Positions 1-6,715 of a stretch of DNA of 64,000 bases are shown in pieces. Made by a program: the position numbers and the translations under genes. The stretch is from assembly GCA_947253155.1 (NCBI GenBank), contig CAMXYK010000004.1, forward strand, positions 1 through 64,000, given 5' to 3'. The notes beneath the pieces are model-generated. The model was not told where the DNA came from. It made no database searches and saw nothing but the letters and a program-made list of their open reading frames with translations. The DNA comes from an uncultured Bifidobacteriaceae bacterium (lineage in GTDB: Bacteria; Actinomycetota; Actinomycetes; Actinomycetales; Bifidobacteriaceae). Position 1 is the first letter of the stretch, and every line of letters begins with the position of its first letter.

Positions 1-54
1 AGTAAAGCAAGTAAAGCAAGTAAAGCAAGTAAAGCAAGTAAAGCAAGTAAAGCA
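1..54. repeat. 9-bp tandem repeat, at least 6 copies, open at the window edge
   Basis: Six exact copies of AGTAAAGCA run from the first base, then decay into AT-rich sequence. Read in steps of nine, every unit carries a TAA. The same 9-mer occurs twice around the dnaJ stop codon near 34335. The left part of the array lies outside the window, so the true copy number is unknown. It could be the 3' end and post-stop tail of a gene to the left (inference). Confidence 0.9.
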
Positions 55-68
55 AATAAAATAAAATA

Positions 69-1082
69 TTATTCACTTAATAAAGCGGCGGTGCTGGAGC
101 GCACAATAAGCTGTGCCGGCACAATCATATACGGATTTTCAACCTCTTGACCATTTATAAGCGAAAGCGTCACTTTTGCGGCAGTTTCGGCAATCTCAAC
201 CGGATCTTGCCTAATAGTAGTTAAGCCAGTTTCGTGAGCATAAAAACTATCGTCAAAACCAATAATCGACACGTCGCCAGGAGTTGCGTACCCGCTGCGC
301 GCAAGCTGGAACATAAGCGGTATTGCAATCCCGTCTTCCTGGCAAGCAATAGCAGTTGGCATATTTGCGTTCCCAAGAAGCATAGAAACTATAGCGCTTA
401 TTCTGTCTAAATTAGCTGGAGCTACAATTTCCGTTGGATTAATTCCATTATTTTTACACTCGTCAATAAACGAATGATAACGTTGCAAAACGCTGAAATG
501 TAGCGAAACGTCGCGAGTTGTGCGCACATAAGCAATATTGCGATGCCCCAAGCCAATTAAGTGACGTGCCATAAGACGCGCGCCTTGATCGTCGTCAATA
601 TTAATAGTCGCGTCAAAATCACAATCCTTAGGATGCAAGCAATTTATGCCAACAATAGGTACGCCTGTAGTTTTAAGTTGCTCAATTTCTTTAGTATTTA
701 CATCAAAAGAGCACACAATAACCGCGTCTGCATTGCGCCTAGTTGGAAGCATTGTGAAAAATTCGCTACGCTCTTCGCTGCTGGAAATTCGGAAAATAGA
801 CAAATCGTATCCGGCTGCGTGAAATACTTGATTAAGACCTTGAATAACAGATGCGCCAAACCACAGGCGAATTTGATCACTAATAAGCAAAGCAATACGC
901 AAAGTTTTGCCAGATTTTAGCGCTGCAGCAGATTTTGAAATAGAAAAGTTTAATTGATCTGCAATAGCTAGCACTTTATTGCGCGTGGATGCAGAGACTA
1001 AATCTGGGCGCGTGAAAGAACGCGATACTGTAGAAACTGACACATGAGCTTCATCTGCAACATCTTGAATATTCGCCGGCAT
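69..1082 (-). CDS. LacI family transcriptional regulator
   Basis: DNA-binding sugar-responsive repressor of 337 residues. The N-terminus (MPANIQDVADEAHVSVSTVS) is the LacI helix-turn-helix, followed by the hinge helix (AAALKSG, about residues 50-56) and a periplasmic-binding-protein-like effector domain ending in the usual TTIRQDP region. I start at 1082 rather than 1109 because AAAGGAG lies seven bases upstream of that ATG and the family normally begins there. The gene is divergent from a sugar ABC permease operon at 1385, and the gap between them holds LacI-type palindromes, so it probably controls that operon and itself. The sugar is not visible from the sequence. Confidence 0.9.
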   Translation of the reverse strand: MPANIQDVADEAHVSVSTVSRSFTRPDLVSASTRNKVLAIADQLNFSISKSAAALKSGKTLRIALLISDQIRLWFGASVIQGLNQVFHAAGYDLSIFRISSSEERSEFFTMLPTRRNADAVIVCSFDVNTKEIEQLKTTGVPIVGINCLHPKDCDFDATINIDDDQGARLMARHLIGLGHRNIAYVRTTRDVSLHFSVLQRYHSFIDECKNNGINPTEIVAPANLDRISAIVSMLLGNANMPTAIACQEDGIAIPLMFQLARSGYATPGDVSIIGFDDSFYAHETGLTTIRQDPVEIAETAAKVTLSLINGQEVENPYMIVPAQLIVRSSTAALLSE

Positions 1083-1168
1083 GTGAACTCCTTTATTTGA
1101 GTATAACAAATGCGCATCACAGCTTTGTGTTTAACTGTTTGAAGCGAACTATCGTAGTCCGAAACAAA

Positions 1169-1178
1169 CAAACGTTTG
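1169..1178. promoter_or_regulatory. LacI-type operator candidate
   Basis: Perfect palindrome CAAACGTTTG with the central CG typical of LacI family operators, between the divergent regulator and permease genes. Confidence 0.55.
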
Positions 1179-1278
1179 CAACCACTTCTATTCTAACAAA
1201 TTTTATTGGAATGCCAACGATAATAAGCTATTTTTTTAAAACTAAATTTATCTATTTCTTTCACGCGACGTGCCAAAA

Positions 1279-1316
1279 ATGACAACGTTTGACATAGATA
1301 ATTCATGTAGTAGAAT
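1279..1316 (+). promoter_or_regulatory. Promoter of the permease operon with overlapping operator
   Basis: TTGACA at 1289-1294 and TAGAAT at 1311-1316 are 16 bp apart. A second symmetric LacI-like site (ATGnCAA, four bases, TTGnCAT; 1279-1295) covers the -35 box, which fits repression by the divergent LacI protein. A perfect 7-bp inverted repeat, CGACGTC/GACGTCG (1338-1344, 1351-1357), follows in the leader. Confidence 0.6.
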
Positions 1317-1384
1317 GTAATTATTGGTTCGGGACGGCGACGTCTAAACTGACGTCGTACTCAAGGAGGAGAAAGTGACGAGTC

Positions 1385-2239
1385 ATGATTAGTATGAGCG
1401 GAAAAGCAATACGTAAATGGTGGGCATTATTTGCTTTGCCAACATTTGCGGCTTTTATTATTGGTTTTGTTGTACCGTTTATTATGGGCGTGTATTTAAG
1501 TTTTACTAAATTCCACGCTGTTACAGATAGTAAATTCGTTGGTATTCGTAACTACCGCAAGGCATTTAGGGATCCACACTTTGTTCATTCGTTAATTTTT
1601 ACTACTGCATTTACTGTAATAACAACTATTCTTATTAACGTAATTGCTTTCGCAATTGCTTATATGCTTACTAAGAAGTTCAGTGGATCAAACATTTTCC
1701 GCACAGTGTTCTTTATGCCAAATCTTATTGGCGGCATTGTGTTGGGCTATGTTTGGCAGTTAGTACTTAATGGTATTTTGGCATACTTCGGCCGTTCTAT
1801 TACATATTCTGCCGTGTATGGCTTCTGGGGATTGGTGCTGCTTATTTGCTGGCAGCAAATCGGCTATATGATGATTATTTATATTGCTGGTTTGCAAGCT
1901 CTCCCAGGAGATGTTATTGAGGCTGCTGCTGTTGATGGTGCAAGCCCAATGCAAACACTGTTTAAGATTACAATTCCACTTATGATGCCATCAATTACCG
2001 TTTGCACATTCTTAACTGTTACTAACGGCTTCAAGCTCTTCGATCAGAACTTGGCGTTGACAAATGGTATGCCTTCCAGAAAGTCCGAAATGTTGGCATT
2101 GAACATTTTCAACACGTTCTACGGTCGTACAAATGGTGAAGGCGTTGGCCAAGCAAAGGCAGTTGTGTTCTTCGTGATTGTGGCTGTGCTTGCTTTGGTT
2201 CAGAATATGCTTACTAGGTCTAAGGAGGTAGTGGCATGA
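1385..2239 (+). CDS. Sugar ABC transporter permease (MalF-like)
   Basis: Inner-membrane permease subunit of a carbohydrate ABC importer, 284 residues with six predicted hydrophobic segments. The EAA loop that contacts the ATPase reads EAAAVDGASPMQTLFKITIP (about residues 180-199). An AAGGAGGA lies upstream, at a rather long 14-base distance. An intervening GTG at 1375 has better spacing but runs into a stop after five codons, so ATG 1385 is chosen. The stop overlaps the next permease start by four bases (ATGA), so the two are coupled. No solute-binding protein or ATPase gene lies in this operon; a shared ATPase and a binding protein encoded elsewhere would be needed (inference). Confidence 0.92.
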   Translation: MISMSGKAIRKWWALFALPTFAAFIIGFVVPFIMGVYLSFTKFHAVTDSKFVGIRNYRKAFRDPHFVHSLIFTTAFTVITTILINVIAFAIAYMLTKKFSGSNIFRTVFFMPNLIGGIVLGYVWQLVLNGILAYFGRSITYSAVYGFWGLVLLICWQQIGYMMIIYIAGLQALPGDVIEAAAVDGASPMQTLFKITIPLMMPSITVCTFLTVTNGFKLFDQNLALTNGMPSRKSEMLALNIFNTFYGRTNGEGVGQAKAVVFFVIVAVLALVQNMLTRSKEVVA

Positions 2240-3069
2240 ACGAGAAAATGAAGCATTCTACACTGTGGACAATCTTCTTTACTGTTGTAAGCTTACTTTG
2301 GATTTTCCCAATCGCTATAGTTTTTATGAATTCCTTCAAGTCGAAGATTTATATTGCTAGCGAGCCTTTTACCCTTGATCCTAAGTCTTTTATTGGACTT
2401 GGAAATTATTCCCTCGGAATTGAGCGCACGAATCTTATAATGAGCTTCTGGTGGACCATCGTGATTACCGTCGGAGCTGTGATTTTGATTCTGCTTTGCA
2501 CGGCAATGTGCGCATGGTGGATTGTTCGTGTGAACAATTGGGCAGCAAAGCTTCTGTATGTTTTGTTCCTGTTCAACATGATTGTGCCATTCCAGATGGT
2601 TATGTTCACCCTTTCCGACATCACCAATAAGCTCGGATTGAACACTCCATGGGGATTGTGGATTATCTACTTAGGCTTTGGCGCTGGTCTTGCAGTGTTT
2701 ATTTTCACTGGCGTAATTAAGGGCATTCCACAAGAGCTTGAAGAGTCTGCAATGATTGATGGTGCTTCGGTGCCGCGCATATTCTTCCAGATTATTGTGC
2801 CGATTATGAGGCCAGCAATCGTGTCCGTGTCCATTTTGCAAACTATGTGGATTTGGAACGACTTCCTGCTTCCATACCTTACCTTGGACTTGAACAAGTA
2901 CAAGACGGTTTCGATTGCAGTTCAGTATTTGAAGGGTGGCTATGGCTCCGTTGAAATGGGCGCCATGATGGGCTGCTTGGTTATGGCCATTCTTCCAATT
3001 ATCGTCTTCTACCTCATCTGCCAGAAGTACATTATCAAAGGTGTTATGGCTGGTGCGGTAAAAGGCTGA
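2236..3069 (+). CDS. Sugar ABC transporter permease (MalG-like)
   Basis: Second permease subunit, 277 residues, six hydrophobic segments. The EAA-type loop reads EESAMIDGASVPRIFFQIIV and the C-terminus ends KGVMAGAVKG, as in CUT1-family MalG-like permeases. It forms a heterodimer with the product of the upstream gene, whose stop it overlaps by four bases. The family imports oligosaccharides; the substrate cannot be told from the permease alone. Two hairpins follow the stop (3068-3092, 3106-3148) before the DUF624 gene. Confidence 0.93.
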   Translation: MNEKMKHSTLWTIFFTVVSLLWIFPIAIVFMNSFKSKIYIASEPFTLDPKSFIGLGNYSLGIERTNLIMSFWWTIVITVGAVILILLCTAMCAWWIVRVNNWAAKLLYVLFLFNMIVPFQMVMFTLSDITNKLGLNTPWGLWIIYLGFGAGLAVFIFTGVIKGIPQELEESAMIDGASVPRIFFQIIVPIMRPAIVSVSILQTMWIWNDFLLPYLTLDLNKYKTVSIAVQYLKGGYGSVEMGAMMGCLVMAILPIIVFYLICQKYIIKGVMAGAVKG

Positions 3070-3105
3070 GATTTCTTCTCCTCCAAAATCTCAAGTGGTG
3101 AAAAT

Positions 3106-3148
3106 AATGGTGGTGACTACAGTCGTAAGATTGTAAGTCGCCACCATT
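3106..3148 (+). terminator. Intercistronic hairpin, possible attenuator
   Basis: A 13-bp stem (3106-3118 with 3136-3148, one G-T pair) lies between the permease and DUF624 genes. It has no long T-run, so it may reduce rather than end transcription or protect the upstream mRNA 3' end. Confidence 0.5.
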
Positions 3149-3218
3149 GTATTATTAGTAAGCGTATTAGTAAGTCAGCTATAAATAGCGCAAACAGAAA
3201 CGTAAAGGAGATAATTCA

Positions 3219-3824
3219 ATGTTCTCGTTTGGTAATCCGGATTCAAAGTTTGCGCAAGGTATGGAAACATTCTCTAATGCAGTGTGGCTTACTATATTGA
3301 TGGTTTTAACAAGCATCCCGTTAATAACTATTGGGGCGGCGATTTCTGCGGCGCATGATGCTGCAAGACGCGTAGAAAATGCGGAAGGGCACATGACTTC
3401 TGCCTACTTTCGTGCATTCTCAAGTAACTTTTTAAAATCTACCGCTATTTGGATCGTAATGGGGCCGCTTCTTGCTCTCATATTGTGGGCTTGGATTGCA
3501 GTTAGGATACCGCCGCTTTTAATCCCGCAATTTGCAATAAGCTTAATCTGGCTGCTGGTAGCGGAATGGGTATTTGCTTTACAAGCACGTTTTGAAAATT
3601 CTATTGGCAAAACCGTTTTAAATGCGCTTATTTTCAGCGTTGCGTACTGGCAGTCAACGCTTGGAATGATTATTATAGACGCTGTTTTTGTGAGTCTTGT
3701 AGTGGCTTCACTTATTTATTTGCCGCAGGGTTTGCCGTTGCTATTATTCATTGGCTGGGGATCGACTATTATGCTTCACACACCTTTGCTAGAGCGTGTT
3801 TTTGCAAAGTATATTAAGAAGTAG
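3219..3824 (+). CDS. DUF624 (YesL-like) membrane protein
   Basis: Integral membrane protein of 201 residues with about five hydrophobic segments. The N-terminal pattern (GNPDSKFAQGMETFSNAVWL, then LTSIPLITIGAA) is that of the DUF624/YesL family, which is commonly encoded beside CUT1 sugar ABC permeases and has no established biochemical role. AAAGGAG precedes the ATG. Position and strand make it the third gene of the sugar operon, although a hairpin separates it from the permeases. The family match is strong; function is unknown. Confidence 0.85.
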   Translation: MFSFGNPDSKFAQGMETFSNAVWLTILMVLTSIPLITIGAAISAAHDAARRVENAEGHMTSAYFRAFSSNFLKSTAIWIVMGPLLALILWAWIAVRIPPLLIPQFAISLIWLLVAEWVFALQARFENSIGKTVLNALIFSVAYWQSTLGMIIIDAVFVSLVVASLIYLPQGLPLLLFIGWGSTIMLHTPLLERVFAKYIKK

Positions 3825-3867
3825 TTTTATGCGCGTGATTTTGTGGCATTTGTTACATTGCGTGAGT

Positions 3868-3953
3868 GTTGTTTTCTCAGTCGGGTAGCTGAGTCAGTAA
3901 CGGTGTTGAGCTAATTACCGTTGTTTTCTCAGTCGGGTAGCTGAGTTAGTAAC
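3868..3953. repeat. 52-bp palindromic repeat array R1 (2 units)
   Basis: Two 34-nt units starting at 3868 and 3920, exactly 52 bp apart. Each has left arm GTTGTTTTCTCAG, an 8-base centre (TCGGGTAG) and right arm CTGAGTyAGTAAC. The 18-bp linker begins GGT and ends ACC. The same unit forms arrays at 6378-6515 and 61149-61286. Confidence 0.9.
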
Positions 3954-4063
3954 ACATGAACAGTTATTTCACGGCGTAGTTTGAATTTATTTGTGAACTA
4001 TTTGATACTGGAATTTATTAAGTTTGTTTGTTATAATTCCGCATGTTGATTTGGTAGTGGAGG

Positions 4064-4093
4064 TTGACAAACTGAGATTATGAAAAATATAAT
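4064..4093 (+). promoter_or_regulatory. Consensus promoter of the LPKTG surface protein gene
   Basis: TTGACA (4064-4069) and TATAAT (4088-4093) are separated by 18 bp, a near-perfect sigma-70 promoter. Transcription would start at about 4098-4100, the first bases of the GACA repeat, so the repeat forms the very start of the 5' leader. Confidence 0.75.
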
Positions 4094-4097
4094 CCTC

Positions 4098-4134
<37 letters not shown>

Positions 4135-4337
4135 CGTGATGCTGCCTTTTTTGTGACATAATTTTTCATAATTTCACCACGCTATGCCTTGTTTATTTTG
4201 TATTGAAATTTTGTATTGAAATAGGTGAGTGGTTCTGCATATTTATATGCATTTTTGGCGTGATTTGCGCTATATAAATTTTCGAAATTTAATAAAAATT
4301 ATTATTACGATAATCGTTAGTTTGGTTTGAAATAGAA

Positions 4338-6248
4338 ATGAATAATAAAATAATAAAAAAAGTTATTAGTTTAGTAGTCGCTTTTGTAGCTACGATTGGA
4401 CTTTTTGCAGGAGCAGTGACCGCACAGGCTGCTGGAGATAATAATGCGAATAAGCATCCGCTACACATATCTATGAATTATGTAGGAGAATTAGGCAAAG
4501 GTCATAAAACGCCTGGAGCTCTTGGACAGCTTAGTTCTGAAATGGAAAATATGTGGAAGAATCTTCCTATAACGGTTATCGACAGTCAGGGGAAAGAACT
4601 TGAAGTTAAGAAAGAATTAAATGGTCACTGTGAACGTACTGTTGGCAATTTTGCAAACGGCGAAAAAGTAACAATTAAAGTTGATACTTCAAAGCTTCCT
4701 GAAAACTATAATCTTTCGTGGGAATCTGATTATACGTATCCTAAACCAATTAAAAATTATGCTGAATTTCAAGCGGTAGTTGATAGTAGTATGCCTTTAC
4801 GTATTTCGCTAGATCAAATGAAGGTGAAATTCAACTTACAGGGAGGGAATATTGGCGGTAAAACAAATGAAATCGTCAATACTGTAAAAAAAGATAATAC
4901 AGTTGATTTTCCAGCTAACCCAACAAAAGAGAATCTAGTGTTTGGTGGATGGTATACCGAGTTACCTAATACTGAATCTTATAAGAAACTTAGACTTGTA
5001 GGCAAACGCTACTACTGGAACAATAAATCGCTGTTTTCTGATTATAGCTGTGACTGGAGGAGTTATAACGACACAAAAGTAGACCCATTGTATGACGGCG
5101 TATTTTTACTTCGTGCAGAGTGGGATGCAAGAGTTTCGTTTGATGCTAATGGTGGCACGTTTAGAAACGGTAAACATGAGATAAGTGGCGCAATACGGCA
5201 AGGTAATAGTATGAAAATGTTAGCTGCGCCTACGCGCGAAGATTATCAGTTCTTAAACTGGGTAGATGCTGCTGGTCATACATACAATCCTGGTACTGAA
5301 TATACGTTTAATGCGAACGCCGCGTTCAAGGCTCAGTGGAAGCAGATTCGAAGCACGGTTACTTTCAAGGACGGCGATAAGACACAAACGGTTAAGGTAG
5401 AAACTGGTAAGGCTATTGATACTGATGCGTTGACTAATGAGTCTATGCCGAAGAATCCAACGAAGGCTGGTTATACTTTCAAGGAATGGAATACGAAGGA
5501 AGACGGTAAAGGTGATGCGTTTACAGGAGCAAGCATAGTTAATAGCGATATGACTGTATATGCTATTTACACGAAAGATCTTACTCCGTCGCCAACGCCG
5601 TATCCTTTATACAACACTGTAACTTTTAAAGATGGTGATTCTACGGTTGCTACTGTTAATGTGGAGCCGGGTAAGGCTATTGATACGGATGATTTAAAAG
5701 ATCAGTCTATGCCGAAGAATCCGACTAAGGATGGTTACACGTTTAAAGAGTGGAATACTAAGGCGGATGGTACTGGTGTTAAATTTACTGGTAAAACTGT
5801 TGTAAACTCTGATATGACGGTGTATGCGATTTATGTTGAGGATCCTTTGGATATACCAGATTTTCCGTATCCAATTCCGGATTTTGTGCCGGATTCTGTT
5901 CCAGATTTTCAGCATATTTTAGTGCCGAATCCAGTTCCGTTAATGCTTATGTCTCCTAATATGGTTGAGTCGGAGACTAATGAGCCAAAACCTGCTTCTG
6001 AACCAGAGACAAAGCCTGCTGAATCGGAGTCGGAGTCTGCCGAGTCGAAGACTGCTTCTGAACCGGAGCCGGAGCATGACGAGCCGGAGAATAAGCCTGT
6101 TGAGGAGCAGAAGTCTAGGCAGGCTGCTGTGCAAGCTTTGCCTAAGACGGGTGAGTCTGCTTCATTGGTTGCGATGTTTGCTTCGTTGGCTTTCTTTGTT
6201 GTGGGACTTTTAATGCGTAAGAAGAAAGTTGTGCGAGAGAGTAAGTAG
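4338..6248 (+). CDS. LPKTG cell-wall-anchored surface protein with InlB-type repeats
   Basis: Secreted 636-residue protein. It has a signal peptide (about 1-31, ending VTAQA), a unique region (32-160), and four Listeria-Bacteroides/InlB B-type repeats (about 162-261, 266-334, 340-411, 427-499). The last two are nearly identical, each with a TFKDGD start and a GYTFKEWNTK core. A Pro/Asp linker (503-536) and a Glu/Pro/Ser-rich wall-spanning stretch (541-595) precede sortase motif LPKTG (601-605), a hydrophobic segment and an RKKK tail. Such repeats occur in adhesins and other surface proteins; the ligand is unknown. No Shine-Dalgarno sequence is evident at the ATG. The gene follows a consensus promoter plus (GACA)9 and is flanked on both sides by 52-bp palindrome arrays. 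Confidence 0.9.
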   Translation: MNNKIIKKVISLVVAFVATIGLFAGAVTAQAAGDNNANKHPLHISMNYVGELGKGHKTPGALGQLSSEMENMWKNLPITVIDSQGKELEVKKELNGHCERTVGNFANGEKVTIKVDTSKLPENYNLSWESDYTYPKPIKNYAEFQAVVDSSMPLRISLDQMKVKFNLQGGNIGGKTNEIVNTVKKDNTVDFPANPTKENLVFGGWYTELPNTESYKKLRLVGKRYYWNNKSLFSDYSCDWRSYNDTKVDPLYDGVFLLRAEWDARVSFDANGGTFRNGKHEISGAIRQGNSMKMLAAPTREDYQFLNWVDAAGHTYNPGTEYTFNANAAFKAQWKQIRSTVTFKDGDKTQTVKVETGKAIDTDALTNESMPKNPTKAGYTFKEWNTKEDGKGDAFTGASIVNSDMTVYAIYTKDLTPSPTPYPLYNTVTFKDGDSTVATVNVEPGKAIDTDDLKDQSMPKNPTKDGYTFKEWNTKADGTGVKFTGKTVVNSDMTVYAIYVEDPLDIPDFPYPIPDFVPDSVPDFQHILVPNPVPLMLMSPNMVESETNEPKPASEPETKPAESESESAESKTASEPEPEHDEPENKPVEEQKSRQAAVQALPKTGESASLVAMFASLAFFVVGLLMRKKKVVRESK

Positions 6249-6255
6249 TATTTCT

Positions 6256-6354
6256 GCGCTCCGACCTGCTTGAGCACAGCATTGCGCGTGCGAAAGCAAT
6301 TCGGAGCGCCGAGCTTGCTCAGGGTTGAAAGCACGGTGTGCTTTCAACGCAAGC
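6256..6354 (+). repeat. Dispersed hairpin element, copy A
   Basis: Three nested inverted repeats: GCGCTCCGA/TCGGAGCGC (6256-6264, 6301-6309), GCTTGC/GCAAGC (6313-6318, 6349-6354), and inside the latter a perfect 11-bp stem GTTGAAAGCAC/GTGCTTTCAAC (6324-6334, 6338-6348). A homologous copy in reverse orientation lies at 26831-26988. Both copies follow a surface-protein stop codon. Confidence 0.85.
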
Positions 6355-6377
6355 GAGGTCTGCCTGCGGCAAACACT

Positions 6378-6515
6378 GTTGTTTTCTCAGATGCGCGACT
6401 GAGTTAGTAACGGTGTTTGGGCTATCACCGTTATTTTCTCAGTCAATTAACTGAGTTTTTAACAGTGTTTTGCCAATTATCGTTGTTTTCTCAGTTCATT
6501 ATCTGAGTTAGTAAC
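6378..6515. repeat. 52-bp palindromic repeat array R2 (3 units)
   Basis: Units start at 6378, 6430 and 6482, exactly 52 bp apart. Each is 34 nt with arms ending CTCAG / starting CTGAG around variable 8-base centres (ATGCGCGA, TCAATTAA, TTCATTAT). The 18-bp linkers resemble those of R1. Confidence 0.9.
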
Positions 6516-6527
6516 GGTGTTTGGGCA

Positions 6528-6537
6528 GGGGGGGGGG
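6528..6537. repeat. G10 homopolymer run
   Basis: Ten consecutive G in non-coding DNA just after array R2. It is potentially slippage-prone and lies between the 3' ends of two convergent genes. Confidence 0.9.
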
Positions 6538-6579
6538 CTTGCTGCTAACCCGCATAATCGCATAACCACACATAATTAA

Positions 6580-6611
6580 TGAGGCGAGCATCATCGTAGA
6601 CGCTCGCCTCA
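6580..6611 (-). terminator. Terminator of malQ
   Basis: A 10-bp stem TGAGGCGAGC/GCTCGCCTCA (6580-6589, 6602-6611), followed on the minus strand by an AT-rich stretch, downstream of the malQ stop. Confidence 0.65.
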
Positions 6612-6715
6612 CATAGGACATCATTGCAAGCAATACTTTTGATTTGCTACTATGCAAACCGTATTTCTTGCGGGGAATTGAGTCGGTTCTCAGTAAACCA
6701 ACGTTTTAATTATAC

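Larger units (their letters stand above)
6249..6715. other. Gene-free interval between surface protein and malQ
   Basis: No gene is seen. The interval holds hairpin element A (6256-6354), palindrome array R2 (6378-6515), a G10 run (6528-6537) and the malQ terminator (6580-6611). Confidence 0.85.

Noticed and set aside
1375..1392. Five-codon GTG ORF before the first permease as a separate gene
   Set aside because: Too short to be called a gene; kept only as a possible leader within a finding.
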